A DNA stretch of 64,000 nt from Stomorhina lunata (GCA_933228675.1 OW121741.1:79522040-79586039), one strand, 5' to 3'. Counted from the first letter of the stretch, positions 1-11,464 are shown. A program made the numbers and translations. The notes: generated by a model not told the origin, from the sequence alone.

Positions 1-372
1 TGCTTATGTAAACCTGAATCACTGTACCAAGTTTCGTTAAAATCGGTCCACATTTGACCATAGCTCCCATACAAACTTTTCTTTAAAAATGCACTAAATG
101 AAACAAAAATCACTAAAACTCTCGTAAATCTGAAGATAATGGGAATTTTATTTATTTCTTGCATACATAATTTTTGTAACAACTGTAATCAATTTGCAAA
201 ATTTCGAGATAATCGGTCCACATTTGACCCTAGCTCTCATATAAGTCCAAATGACGGAAACAGCTTAAATATATAAGTTTTGAGAAAATGTTTGTATGAT
301 GGCAAAATTTAGCAAATATTTGTCTTAATACAGGAAAAATAACACCTTTGACCTTAGTGGCAAAGGGTATTT
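1..372 (-). mobile_element. DINE/Helentron-like interspersed repeat (family A), cut by window start
   Basis: This is a minus-oriented copy of the commonest dispersed repeat in the window. It is recognised by the blocks reading, on its own strand, GACTTATATGAGAGCTAGGG, AAATGTGGACCGAT and TTTGTATGGGAGCTATGGTC, all shared with the copies at 2101, 3467, 17659, 20507 and 57079. The left part lies outside the window. The right end stops at the ACCTTAGTGGCAAAGGGTAT block and lacks the terminal hairpin found in full copies. It carries no gene. Confidence 0.8.
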
Positions 373-805
373 TTTGCTTCCACCGATTTAAAGTATTGCT
401 CATATCTGGCCACTACTTTTTCCCATGAATCCCGCATTGAAAAAAAATAATAATCTTTTGAGGCGATCCACGAATCGATCCAATTTTGTACTTTTTTAAA
501 AAGACCAAAAGTACCGGTTAGCCAGACCGTGTGGCATAAATCAAAACAAGTGATAGTCCGAGGGAGCAACGTCTCGAGAATACGGCGAGTGGGGTTGGTC
601 TTCCCATTTTAATGTTTAAAAGAATGTCTTGACCACTTTCGCAACATGAGGTAGATCATTGGTCTTTTGTTTTATTTCGGTCGTTTGTCTTTCATTGCTC
701 GGCTTAAGTGCATTAATTGCGTTCGATAACGATCGCCTGTGATGTGTTTCAACTCATAAAACACTAGAGGTCTCACCATAGGCATTTGGGAGCATTCAAT
801 GAGCC
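373..805. other. No gene recognised
   Basis: AT-rich unique sequence between a family A copy and an RTE fragment. A 71-residue open frame on the minus strand has no family motif that I recognise. Confidence 0.5.
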
Positions 806-1142
806 TCTTACTTACTTACTTAAATGGCCTATATTACAACCTGTTAAGGTCAAAGGCCGAGCATATTTTAGAATTCCATGCGCTTCGATCTTGTGCGCAT
901 ATTCTCCAATTTCGTAAGCCAAGCTCGGTTAAATTTTCTTCTACTTGGTCTTTCCATCGAAGTTTCGGTCGTCCTCGTCTTCGAGTTCCCTCGGGATCAT
1001 GTTCAAACACTTTTCTTGCTGGAGTACTTTCATCCATTCGCACCACATGTCCCAGCCAACGCAAACGCTGCTGTTTTCTCATATTAATGCAGAAACTTAA
1101 AACCTTTCGCAAATGACAAGAATTTGGCTCGTAAGCTGACAT
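806..1142 (-). pseudogene. 3' end of an RTE-type non-LTR retrotransposon, 5' truncated
   Basis: The minus-strand frame 1142-834 reads like the extreme C-terminus of RTE-type endonuclease/reverse-transcriptase polyproteins. It contains LRWLGHVVRMDE, then RRRGRPKLRWKDQVEENL, then WRICAQDRSAW. On this strand the coding end is followed by a short untranslated stretch and a TAAG microsatellite tail (806-822), a usual 3' tail for this group. Endonuclease and reverse transcriptase are absent, so this is a dead 5'-truncated insertion. The family call is from motif memory. The exact clade is not settled. Confidence 0.8.
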
Positions 1143-1749
1143 GTTTAGTCGAGAACAACTTCATGATGCAGATACAAATCGGGTCTAAATAGAACCCTAT
1201 TTTCTTTATAGTCAAATTTCTTACTTAAGTCGAGCCAAAATTTTTAAACCATGTCTAAGATAAATGATACAGTCCAATTTGTAATCGTGGGTCTTTGTGT
1301 AGTCCAATTTCAGTTGCGTGTTTTATTTAGTTCTATTATTAAACATGGGTCTCCTCTTTTCTCTTTATAGTCCAATATTCAATCGTGCGGATTTGTGTCT
1401 AACCTCAATTTGTCTAGTTTAATTTTCAATTATGGGTTTGGGAACAAGAAATTGTCTGAAGAATATAACATAGATGACGGGGCCTAATTCATGAATTTTT
1501 GCAATGAAACTGCACTTCCCATATTGAAAGCAGCCATCTTGCGAAAAGCTTTCTAATACCCAAAAGATTAAATAAAATTGAAATCACTGAGGCATGTGGA
1601 ATGCCTTTTGTGTCCTAAATCCCTCCTACTTTAAATCTCAGTTCGGCTGAGATTCGTATGTAGAGACCTCAACTGAGCGTCAGAAAGTTTGGCATCTACT
1701 AATTCTTAATTAGCACAAGAAATTCACATTTGTTCAAATTTAAACAGAA
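1143..1749. other. No gene recognised
   Basis: AT-rich intergenic or intronic sequence with short similar phrases (TAGTCCAATTT near 1275 and 1302) but no coding signal that I can support. Confidence 0.5.
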
Positions 1750-2096
1750 GTCAAAGTCGAATATCTCATAAGCTATAGGAGATAAACCATATGTGTAGCA
1801 ATGTAGATCTCAGCTAGCAGATTTTGTACATATAAAATACTTTTATATTGGATCAAAACAGTGACTTTTGGATTGGTTTTAAGTAGGCGCCCTACTTTGA
1901 GGGCATATAGCACCCCTCTTGATAACTATAGAGACTCCAAATTCTATACTTAAGTACGAATACTCCTCTTCAATAGCCATGTGATTTAATGATAATCGAG
2001 CTCACCGTTTAAAAGTTCTTCAATTACCATAGAGTCGGACTTGGTCGATTTAGTATTTGCTTTCAAATTGGAAACATGATTTCATTCTTTTGAACA
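1750..2096 (+). repeat. Diverged dispersed repeat B, copy 1
   Basis: It shares AAGTCGAATATCTCATAA, then GGAGATAAAC, then CAGCTAGCAG, then AACATGATTTCATTCTTTT in the same order with 3013-3225. The family A copy at 2101 begins just after it. Function and class are unknown. Confidence 0.6.
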
Positions 2097-2100
2097 ATAT

Positions 2101-2709
2101 TTATACCCTTCACCACCATAGGTGGAAAGGGTATTATAACGAATAGAAATATTTGTCTTAGACCCACCATTTAGTATACCAATAGGCTTAGAATAACTTT
2201 CTGAGTCGATTTAAAATTCGTTAAAATCGGTCCATTATTTATGGTACCTCCCAAAGGTCCCACTTCGTGGAACTGATATATTTTCCACAAATATCAATAT
2301 TTTTTCATGAAATTTAAAACAAATACTGCTTATGTAAACTAAAATAACTGTACCAATCGGTCCACATTTGACCATAGCTCCCATACAAACTCTCCTGTCA
2401 AAATGCATTAAATGATACAAAAATCACTAAAACGCTCGTAAATCTAAAGATAATGAGAATTTTGAGCTAATTTTTTCAATGCATAATTTGTAACAACTGT
2501 AATCAATTTGCCGAATTTTGAGATAATCGGTCCACATTTGACCCTACCTCTCATATAAGCTTAAAATATAAGTTTTGAAAAAATGTTTGTATGATATCAA
2601 AATTTAGCAAATATTTGTCTTTATACATAAAACAGAACACCTTTGACCTTAGTGGTGAAGGGTATCGTATGGTCGGGCTTGACCGACTATAGCACTTTCT
2701 TACTTGTTT
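2101..2709 (-). mobile_element. DINE/Helentron-like repeat (family A), both ends present
   Basis: This is a complete but internally shortened copy. The end at 2101 is a near-perfect hairpin, ATACCCTTCACCACCATAGG followed by its complement. The other end shows the second hairpin GTCGGGCTTGACCGAC and the tip CTTTCTTACTTG. The motif ATACCCTTCACCAC therefore recurs in inverted form near both ends. Subterminal inverted motifs plus an end hairpin, no clear target duplication and no coding capacity fit non-autonomous Helentron/DINE-1-like elements; this class call is inference. Confidence 0.75.
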
Positions 2710-3012
2710 TTTTTTTAATTTTTGTATTTTTTCTCATCAAAAAGTCCATTTAGGTACAAACTTTTATTTAAATACGTTGAGAAATTATGAAAATCTTAAA
2801 TCTTAATCTTAATGAAAAAAAAATTTGTCTTTGGGATTTAAAAAAAAAATTAGGAATTCCCGGATACCTGCCATCATTTGCAATCAGTTCCCAAATTTTT
2901 GTGTTTGTGTGATTTATACGTTTCTTAGAAATAAAACAAAACAAATCTCGGAAAAAAACGGTAAAAATTTGGATCCGATATTAGCAAAACTCTAGGCCTA
3001 AGTCGTCAAATT

Positions 3013-3225
3013 TTTTTCGAAGTCGAATATCTCATAAACTTTAGGAGATAAACTATACGTGTAGTGATGTTTTTTTTGCAGCTAGCAGTTTATCGGACCA
3101 AAAATGGGTCTTCCGGGTCGTTTTTAGTTTTTCAAAAAACCCTAACCTATGGGTTTTTCGTCAACAGACTCCAACTTACTATTTGTTTTAAAATTAAAAA
3201 CATGATTTCATTCTTTTAAACATTT
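3013..3225 (+). repeat. Diverged dispersed repeat B, copy 2
   Basis: Partner of 1750-2096 with the same ordered blocks and about 1.25 kb downstream. The two copies flank the family A insertion at 2101-2709. Confidence 0.6.
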
Positions 3226-3633
3226 TTTTTATTATATTTTAGCCCTACAATATTCGATTTAATGCTTGTAATCGAAGTACAAGTTGCTCTTTTGCTAAAT
3301 GATTTATTTAAAAAAATTTGAAAATGACATTTGGTGGCGGAACCGTGCCTATTAAAATAGGACAAAATAATTCAAAATTTGGGTACATTCTAAGCACCGA
3401 TCTTTGAGGTTTTGACCCCTCACAGCCACAAATTTTAAATATATTTACATAAATTTCATTAAAGGCAAATAAGAAAAGGCTATAGTCAGTCAAGCCCGAA
3501 CATACGATACCCTTCACCACTAAGGTCAAAGGTGTAGACTTATATGAGAGCTAGGATCAAATGTGAATTGATAATCTCGAAATTTGGGAAATTGATTACA
3601 GTTTTTACAAAAATTATGTATGCAAAAAATAAA

Positions 3634-4339
3634 CTCAAAATTCTCATTATCTTCAGATTTATGAGCGTTTTAGAGATTTTTGTCTCATTTAGTGTGTTTT
3701 GACAAAAGAGTTTGTATGGGAGCTATGGTCAAATGTGGACCGATTTCAACATTGATTGAAGTTGACATAAGCAGGTTTGTTTTAAACCTATGGGAGGTAC
3801 CATCCCAGTAAGAAAAAAGGTTTATTCTCAAATTGAGGATGATTTGAAAATGAATCTTTTTTCAAAGGTCAAACGTTTGATACTGATTTGAGAATAATAG
3901 CGTTCTCAACAAAAAGGGGACTTTATTCTCAAATTGAGAAATGCCTTTATTCTCAAATCATTATAAAACGTCATTCTCAACTCAAAATTCTCATTATCTT
4001 CAGATTTATGAGCGTTTTAGAGATTTTTGTCTCATTTAGTGTGTTTTGACAGTAGAGTTTGTATGGGACCTATGGTCAAATGTGGACCGATTTCAACGAA
4101 ATTTGGTACAGTGATTGAAGTTGACATAAGCAGGTTTGTTTTAAACCTATGGGAGGTACCATCCCAGTAAGAAAAAAGGTTTATTCTCAAATTGAGGATG
4201 ATTTGAAAATGAATCTTTTTTCAAAGGTCAAACGTTTGATACTGATTTGAGAATAATAGCGTTCTCAACAAAAAGGGGACTTTATTCTCAAATTGAGAAA
4301 TGCCTTTATTCTCAAATCATTATAAAACCTCATTCTCAA
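3634..4339 (+). repeat. Tandem duplication (347 bp + 359 bp)
   Basis: The block 3634-3980 is repeated at 3981-4339 and carries both family A sequence and the left tip of the inserted element. Copy 1 lacks 12 bases present in copy 2 (GAAATTTGGTAC region near 4097). The duplication therefore arose after the insertion. Confidence 0.85.
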
Positions 4340-5866
4340 AGGTTTTTCAAACGTGGATATCATCTACATTGTGTTTTTGATATTTTTGAGTCTGTTTATT
4401 TTGTTTTTGAAAACGGTGCATCATATTTGAATTCTTTTGCTTAAAATATAATTTTTTTAAACGCCAAGCTTTTTTTCCGAATCTTATTTGACATTTCTCT
4501 ATTTCGGACTTACTCAATTTGAACCATGTAGAGATACACAATCCAACAACGTGTTAAAGTTATCCAGACTTATTATGAAAATGGGCGTTCAAATAAAAAT
4601 GCATATCATGCACTTCGTGATTTTTTTGGTCAATTTGATCGTCCAAATGTGCGCACAATCGCAAAAATCGTGATAAAAATTCGAGCAAACCGAGTCTGTA
4701 GAAGATGTGAGAACACCAGTGCATGCTCGTACAGCTCGTACTGCAGAAAATATTGCTGCTGTTCGCGATAGTGTGGCTGAAGAGCCGTCCACCTCTCACG
4801 CTCGTCGTTGATGAACATTATGCATAAAGACTTGCATTTACACGCTTACAAGGTGGAATTGGCTCAAGAACTAAAGCCTCCTGACCATTCCAAACGTCGT
4901 GAATGGGCAGAATGGTGGCAAGAAATGGCAACAGTGGATGATCAATTTTCGAAGAAAATCATCTTCAGTGATGAGGCACATTTTCATCTCAGTGGATTCG
5001 TCAATAAACAGAATTGCCGCATTTGGGCGAATGAGAATCCAAGAGTGATTGTCGAAAAACCAAGAGTGACTGTTTAGTGCGTTTTATGGGCTGGCGGCAT
5101 CATCGGGCCGTATTTTTTCCAAAACGAGGCCGGTCAGGCAGTTACTGTGAATGGTGTTAGCTATCGTGAGATGATAACGAACTTTTTATGGACCGAATTG
5201 GAAGATATGGATGTGGATGATATGTGGTGGACGGTGTCACTTGCCACACAGCTAACGAAACAATGGCTATTTTGCGCAACAAATTCAATGGCCGTGTTAT
5301 CTCACGTAATGGCGATGTCAATTGGCCGCCAAGATCATGTGATTTGACACCGTTGGACTTTTTTCTTTGGGGTTATTTGAAAGAAAAGGTGTACGTCGAT
5401 AAGCCAGCAACAATTCAAGCGCTAAAGTATGAGATATTTCGACACATTAACGGCATAGAACCTCCATTTTGCCTTAGGGTCATCGAAAATTTGGACCATG
5501 GGATGGAGGTGTGCCGCCGTGGTCGCGGCGCCCCTTTGGCCGATATTTTGTTCCATACATAATTGAGTAATACCAATATATCATAATAAAATAAAATTAC
5601 AATAATTTCCCAAAATAGTTTGTGTTTTATTCAAAATTAACATCGGCCGTTGAAATTTAACCACCCGATATAACACCATTTTTCAAATTATTCTCAAATC
5701 ATCTTAGGGTTTGATAATGATTTGAGAATAACCTTTATTCTCAATTTGAGAAACTATCATTTTTCAAAGGTTTATTCTCAAATGAACCCTCATTTGAAAA
5801 TTAGTGTAAATCTCAAACATCTGTTTAGGTTTGAAAAAAGTTTGAAAAAAACGTTTGATATCAAAT
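3808..5866 (+). mobile_element. Mariner-like element with TTCTCAAAT subterminal repeats, degraded
   Basis: This insertion into family A contains a broken DD41D mariner transposase (4526-5562). On both sides lie clusters of the word TTCTCAAAT and its complement (3822-4345 and 5690-5800), for example GGTTTATTCTCAAAT at about 3820 and 5770. I could not define clean terminal inverted repeats or a target duplication, so the boundaries are approximate. Confidence 0.6.
4526..5562 (+). pseudogene. Broken mariner (DD41D, rosa-like) transposase
   Basis: Frames read together resemble the intact transposase at 10077-11204. Landmarks are RYTIQQRVKVIQTYYENG (N-terminal helix-turn-helix), YKVELAQELKPPDHSKRREW, IIFSDEAHFHLSGFVNKQNC (first catalytic D), CVLWAGGIIGPYFFQNEAG and RNGDVNWPPRSCDLTPLDFF (third D). 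Counting from the second D (DGVTCHTA) to LTPLD gives 41 residues, as in the intact copy. Breaks: a stop right after the ATG, frameshifts near 4680 and 4800, a stop at about 5075 where a W is expected, and about 8 bases missing near 5228. It cannot make a transposase. It is an older and different subfamily from the copies at 10007 and 42528. Confidence 0.9.
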
Positions 5867-6183
5867 GTAAATAATGGACCCAAATGGGATAAATAATGGA
5901 CCCATTTTGACGAATTTCAACAGCCATGGTCTCACTATCAAAAAAATGATCTGTGCCAAATTTCATCAAATGATCTTTAGAATTGCTACATGTACTTTGA
6001 TTACATGGTTTACATGGGGGTCCAGCCAGACGGACGGAAGGACTGACATCGCTAAATCGACGCAGAAAGTGGTTCTAAGCCTATTGGTATACTTTTTGGG
6101 TCTAAGACAAATATTTATATGCGTAGCATACATCAGCACAAACTTATGATACCCCTCCACTTATGGTGGTGTAGGGTATAATT

Positions 6184-7525
6184 AGTTTATACAAATCTGA
6201 AGGAGTTGGTCATTATTTGGCCATAGAGCTTCTCTTAAATCGTTATGCTTAGGCTCTCAGATATATAGGGTATCATAGAAACTCCATTAACCGAAAGTAG
6301 TAGTTTTTTATTTGTTTATGTATTTAATTTGTTATTAATGTATGTCATATGCGAATGTATTTATGTTTGTTTGTCTTGTACTTGAAAGTATGTATTAAAA
6401 GCTTGATTTGAAGCTTGAAAAAAAAGGAATTATACGGTTTGTATTTTACTCGCTTTTACACTTGATAACTCCTAAGACTTGCGATTTCAAACGGAGATTG
6501 TATTTTATATTTTGTTGCAGCTTTTACCAATAATGCGGAAGCTGCATAGGAGCAATTGCAATTGCAAAAGTGGCTGCCACTCTTTTTATCGCCAATAAAA
6601 ATGGACATTATTGGAAAGTAAAAGAAACTATAAATAATAAATTCAAAATGTTAAATAAACATAAATTAAATAAATTATGAATATTTGCATTTGCAAAAGC
6701 ATTTGTCAGACGTTATGCTACATTTAATTTTATGGTCATTTTCTAATGGTTTCTCTTTTTATTAAGGCAAATGTTTGAGGCTTTTAAGGTTCAAAGAAGG
6801 GAATAGCTATAAAGATATATCAGACAATGGCAACACTATTACATCATATTCTCAAAGTTAAATGTTTCATTAAAAAATCTTAAGAAAAACATTTTGGCTT
6901 TTTTTATTACCTAAAACTTTTAAATGCTACTAGCAAATGTGTAAAATTTAAATTTACATTTATTGCATCTAACAATTGTTTTAGGAATCTTGGCATTTTT
7001 TATCTGTTAACACCAGCTTCCTTATTATTGCTTCACTGCCTCCTCTCAATGGGTTGATGTGAGTGGTTTTTTCAGCGGCTTCACTTTAAGCCCTTTTTTG
7101 CGTGCACGAGTCATTAAAAAAAAAGAGTTAGGAAAAAAATACCTAAAATTTACAATTGGCCAAAACGATAAACCCACTTGGCTTTTGTTACTTTGTGTAT
7201 AAATTATTTTTATTTCTGAATCACGTTAAGTTTCATCAGCAAACGCTTATTTTTTGTTTCGCTAGATTTTGGAGTTGCAAGTCAAGTCACACTTGGCTGC
7301 TTAAATTTGCCACTGAAATAAATGATGATTGCGAAATACACAGGATCCATAATATAACATTTTTAAAAATTACAAAATTTAGTAACAAAAAACAAAGAAA
7401 ATTATATTAATATGTTGCCAGTGATATCATCTTGAAAACAATTAAAAATCAGCCAAAACGATAAATTGTATTAACATTCTTAGTAAGAAAATTTTGTATT
7501 TAAAATTAGAATAATATGTTTTGAT
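6184..7525. other. No gene recognised
   Basis: AT-rich non-coding sequence; short open frames such as 7156-7410 (+) show no family motif. Probably intron or intergenic DNA downstream of the last spire exon in the window. Confidence 0.5.
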
Positions 7526-8160
7526 CTTAAGCTAACGACAAATTTTCTTTAGAAAACTTAAGCTAACGCCAAGTTTTCTTTAGAAGACTTAAGCTGAAAC
7601 GAAGTTTTCTTTAGAAAACTTAAGCTAATGTTAAGTTATCTATAAAAAAGTTAAGCTTTTCTATAGAAAACTAAAGTTTTTCTATAGAAAACTAAAGCTT
7701 TTCTATAGAAAACTAAAGCTTTTCTTTAGAAAACTAAAACTTTTCTGTAAAAAATTAAAGCTTTTCTATAGAAAACTAAAGCTTTTCTATAGAAAACTAA
7801 AGCTTTTCTATAGAAAACTAAAGCTTTTCTATAGAAAACTAAAGCTTTTCTATAGAAAACTAAAGCTTTTCTATAGAAAACTAAAGCTTTTCTATAGAAA
7901 ACTAAAGCTTTTCTATAGAAAACTAAAGCTTTTCTATAGAAAACTAAAGCTTTTCTATAGAAAACTAAAGCTTTTCTATAAAAAACTAAAGCTTTTCTAT
8001 TGAAAACTGAAGTTTTTTATAGAAAACTAAAGCTTTTCTATAGAAAAAAAAAACCTTGCTACAATGAACTAAAGCTTTTCTATAGAAAACTAAAACTGTT
8101 CTATAGAAAACAAAAGTTTTCTATAGAAAACAAGAATTACTAACGAAAACTAAAGCTCTC
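7526..8160 (+). repeat. Minisatellite: about 31-bp units grading into a 21-bp unit with TTTTCTATAGAAAA core
   Basis: The first units (7526-7640) are about 31 bp and contain CTTAAGCTAACGCCAAG plus TTTTCTTTAGAA. From about 7641 they become a 21-bp unit, ACTAAAGC followed by TTTTCTATAGAAA, which is nearly perfect between 7750 and 7980 and decays to 8160. The palindromic core is the same as in the arrays at 8181, 24185, 30261 and 50433. Confidence 0.95.
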
Positions 8161-8180
8161 TGCTACTTTTTTTTATACTT

Positions 8181-8880
8181 TTTCCCCCTAATTTTCTATA
8201 GAAAACTAGGGCTTTCCCCCTAATTTTCTATAGAAAACTAGGGCTTTCCCCCTAATTTTCTATAGAAAACTAGGGCTTTTCCCCTAATTTTCTATAGAAA
8301 ACTAGGGCTTTTCCCCTAATTTTCTATAGAAAACTAGGGCTTTCCCCCTAATTTTCTATAGAAAACTATGGCTTCCCCCTACTTTTTTATAGAAAACTAG
8401 GGCTTTCCCCTACTTTTCTATAGAAAACTAGGGCTTTCCCTACTTTTCTATAGAAAACTAGGGCTTTCCCCTACTTTTCTATAGAAAACTAGGGCTTTCC
8501 CCTACTTTTCTATAGAAAACTAGGGCTTTCCCCTACTTTTCTATAGAAAACTAGGGCTTTCCCCTACTTTTCTATAGAAAACTAGGGCTTTCCCCTACTT
8601 TTCTATAGAAAACTAGGGCTTTCCCCTACTTTTCTATAGAAAACTAGGGCTTTCCCCTACTTTTCTATAGAAAACTAGGGCTTTTCCCTACTTTTCTATA
8701 GAAAACTAGGGCTTTCCCCTACTTTTCTATAGATAACTAGGGCTTTCCCCTACTCTTCTATAAAAAAACAAGGGTTTCTCCTACTTTTCTTTAGAAAACT
8801 AGGGCTTTCGCCTACTTTTCTATTGATAACTAGGGCTTTCCCCTAGTTGTCTATAGGAAACTTAGGCTCTAGCCTACTTT
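8181..8880 (+). repeat. 31/32-bp minisatellite with TTTTCTATAGAAAA core
   Basis: The unit is CTAGGGCTTTCCCCTA followed by CTTTTCTATAGAAAA. The left part (to about 8350) has a 32-bp variant with TCCCCCTAA, and the rest is 31 bp. It is well homogenised in the middle and diverged at both edges. It adjoins the 21-bp array and shares only the palindrome with it, so the flanking half of the unit was replaced. Confidence 0.95.
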
Positions 8881-10004
8881 TTGATTGAAAATTGCGTAAA
8901 CATTTTTACACAATTTTGAATTATAATATTTGTCATTAATTTTTGTCAAATAAAATTGAAATCATAAGAAAGAGTCAGATGTTTTGTTCAATCTTTTCAG
9001 TCCGTCCATGTGTCTGTCTAAGCATCTATCGTTCCGATATGCATAACTATAGAAATTATCAAAAGTTTTCTGTTTTAACAAAAAAGAGATTTGTCTGTTT
9101 GCATTTGAGAAACAGTCTGACAAAGGTTTGTGACAGGTTTGAAAATGTTTCGTTTCCATTTGATAATTTCGAATGATCTTTCTTGTGTTTTGGATTTGGA
9201 TCTTGTCTTTGGTTGCACATGTTGGCGTCTTTTTTTTTTTGTTTTGATTTTTGTTTCAAATTAAATTTTTTGAAGTTTTTGGTAGTTGAGAATTGGTTGG
9301 TTGGCATGAATGACATGGTTTGGCATCAAATAAAATTTAAAATTTAATGGTTGATATCTCATGTCTCATGTCTTTTGTGCTTATGTTTAAGTTTAAATAG
9401 GAATAAAACAACATATGAGTGTTTTGGTAACTGCACTGCATTTTTATATAATTTGCATAAATTACTTGTTAGTTTTTTGGAGATTTTATAATTTTTGTCT
9501 GTTTTTTTCAAACAAAATAAATCTAAACAAATTTTGAAAAATTGTTTATTTTTATAATTTTTGTCTGTTTTTTTCAAACAAAATAAATCTAAACAAATTT
9601 TGAAAAATTGTTTATTTTGGATTTAAACAAATTGTTTTGTTACACAACTTTTGTTTAAACTGGTTGAGATGTTTTTGTAACAAATTTTACAATAAACGTT
9701 AAAAAAATAATGAGAATTTTTATTAAGATTTCAAAAATTATTCCAAGATTATATAATCAAAACTGCTCTAATCGCGTGTTTGTAAAATTGAAAATTTTTT
9801 TGAATTATATTTTTGGAAAATTTAAAAATTAAAATACAATTGTCAACTCTTTATTACAAGAGATTGTAGCCCATTAAATTTTGTATAATTTTCAAAAATT
9901 TATTTCATCATTAATGACATTTCATAAATCTTTTGCAGCGGAAAATTTATTGAGTGAAATTTATAATGAATGACAATTATTTAAGCAAACAAATTAAATG
10001 GAAG
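8881..10004. other. AT-rich, no gene; 66-bp tandem duplication at 9484-9615
   Basis: Low-complexity T-rich DNA. The block starting TTTTATAATTTTTGTCTG at 9484 is repeated at 9550, offset 66. Short open frames here have no recognisable motif. Confidence 0.7.
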
Positions 10005-10006
10005 TA

Positions 10007-11298
10007 ATGGGTGTTTTTTTTAGAGGTATAGAACTTCGAATTGAAATAAAACACAAGAAAATCGTTTTAATGTCCATCAATTTGGCTTTATTGGAAGGCC
10101 ATTTTGTTTAAATATGATTTCGGGCATGTGGCCGCCGCGGCTGGCTCGAATAAAGCCAATTCTACAGGTCCAATTTTCAACTACTTTTTCGAGCATATGG
10201 GGCCGTATGTTGGCAATAACGCCACGAATGTTGGCTTCCAAGTCTCCTAACGTTTCTAGTTTGTTGGCGTAGACGAGCGACTTCACATATCCCCAAAGAA
10301 AATAATCCAGTGGTGTCAAATCGCACGATTTTGGTGGCCAATTGACAGGTCCATTCCGCGAAATTATGCGCTCATCGAATGTTTCCTTCAATAAATCAAT
10401 TGTGACGTGCGCTGTGTGGCATGTAGCGCCGTCTTGTTGGAACCACAACTCATCCACATTCATGCCATCCAATTGGGGAACAAAATAGTCGGTTATCATG
10501 GCTCTACACCGGTCTCCATTTATGGTAACTAACTCTCCAGCATTATTTCGGAAGAAGTATGGCCCAATGACTCCACCAGCCCATAGAGCACACCAATCAG
10601 TCAGTTTTTGTGGATGTAATGGCGTCTCAAGGGTCTCATGTGGATTCTCTTCACTCCAAATGCGGCAATTTTGCTTGTTGACGTAGCCATTCAACCAAAA
10701 ATGAGCCTCATCACTGAACAAAATTTTGCAATGAAAATCAGCATCGAGATCAATCTCATTTTCGGCCCATACACCAAAATCACGACGCATTGCATGGTCT
10801 CGCGGCTTTAATTCTTGCACAAGCTGGATCTTGTAAGGTCGCAAGCCAGGATCTTTGCGCAAAATCTTCCATAAAGTTGATGGACAAAGCTCCAATTGCT
10901 GTGCACGGTGGCGAATCGATTCATTCGGGTCCTCTTCAACACTTTGCTCTACAGCGGCAATTGTTTCTTCGGTGCGCACTGTTCGACGTCGCTGCGGATG
11001 CGTATTATCACATAGAGTAAACGTAGTGCGAAAACGATCCATGGTTAACCGAATTAATTGCTCTGATGGACGATTATGTCGACCATAAAATGGACGGAGC
11101 TTGCGGTAAACTTCGCGAACTGAACCATTATTTTCGAAAAAAATTTGCACGATTTGCAAGCGTTGTTCTTTTGTCAACCTGTTCATGATGAAATGGCAAA
11201 CCAAACTAAATATTAATCACTTGACAGCTGACAAAATGGCCGCCAGTTAAAAAAATGATGCCAACTTAAAGTTCTATACCTCAATAAAAAACACCCGA
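10007..11298 (-). mobile_element. Complete mariner (DD41D, rosa-like) transposon, 1292 bp
   Basis: The element is flanked by the dinucleotide TA on both sides (10005-10006 and 11299-11300), the Tc1/mariner target duplication. Terminal inverted repeats of about 30 bp match closely. The left end reads ATGGGTGTTTTTTTTAGAGG and the right end, reversed, TCGGGTGTTTTTTATTGAGG, and both continue TATAGAACTT. It encodes one uninterrupted transposase on the minus strand. It is almost identical to the copy at 42528, so the family moved recently. Confidence 0.95.
10077..11204 (-). CDS. Mariner DD41D transposase, intact
   Basis: The 375-residue protein (369 if translation starts at the second methionine, MNRLTKEQ at 11186) is a cut-and-paste transposase expected to bind the element's ends and move it to TA sites in the nucleus. 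Residues about 10-60 (TKEQRLQIVQIFFENNGSVR) and about 95-130 (IRHRAQQLELCPSTLWKILR) look like the paired helix-turn-helix DNA-binding region. The catalytic triad is visible: FSDEAHFWLNG, ELWFQQDGATCHTA and CDLTPLDYFLWGY. There are 41 residues between the second and third aspartate, which is the DD41D spacing of rosa-type mariners. Compared with the copy at 42635 it has D for V in LTDWCALWAG and L for P in NKLETLG, either of which might weaken it. No stop or frameshift is present. Confidence 0.93.
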   Translation of the reverse strand: MVCHFIMNRLTKEQRLQIVQIFFENNGSVREVYRKLRPFYGRHNRPSEQLIRLTMDRFRTTFTLCDNTHPQRRRTVRTEETIAAVEQSVEEDPNESIRHRAQQLELCPSTLWKILRKDPGLRPYKIQLVQELKPRDHAMRRDFGVWAENEIDLDADFHCKILFSDEAHFWLNGYVNKQNCRIWSEENPHETLETPLHPQKLTDWCALWAGGVIGPYFFRNNAGELVTINGDRCRAMITDYFVPQLDGMNVDELWFQQDGATCHTAHVTIDLLKETFDERIISRNGPVNWPPKSCDLTPLDYFLWGYVKSLVYANKLETLGDLEANIRGVIANIRPHMLEKVVENWTCRIGFIRASRGGHMPEIIFKQNGLPIKPN

Positions 11299-11300
11299 TA

Positions 11301-11464
11301 TTAAGTTTTATTAGAGTCATAACAATTTTAAATTTGAAATAAGCTTCAAGACATTGTTGAGAAAACATTTGAGAAAAAAATTATATACTGGTACTTACAA
11401 TGTCTACTAGCTATATCTTAAGAAAAATCTTGAAATAAGACAACTTAGATCATTATAGATTAAT
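11301..11464. other. Short unique spacer
   Basis: AT-rich DNA between the mariner and the degenerate edge of the 11-bp satellite; no feature seen. Confidence 0.5.

Larger units (their letters stand above)
3467..6183 (+). mobile_element. Family A repeat split by a mariner-bearing insertion
   Basis: The 5' part of family A (3467-3806, CTATAGTCAGTCAAGCCCGA and onward) resumes at about 5867-6183 with the 3' part. That part includes the GACGGACGGA-type block, the GCCTATTGGTATAC block and the terminal hairpin ending GTAGGGTATA. Between them lies a degraded mariner-like element with many TTCTCAAAT/ATTTGAGAA words. A stretch of the 5' part together with the inserted tip is tandemly duplicated. Confidence 0.75.

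Noticed and set aside
7526..8880. CRISPR array
   Set aside because: Units are contiguous, with no unique spacers between the repeats, and the DNA is eukaryotic.
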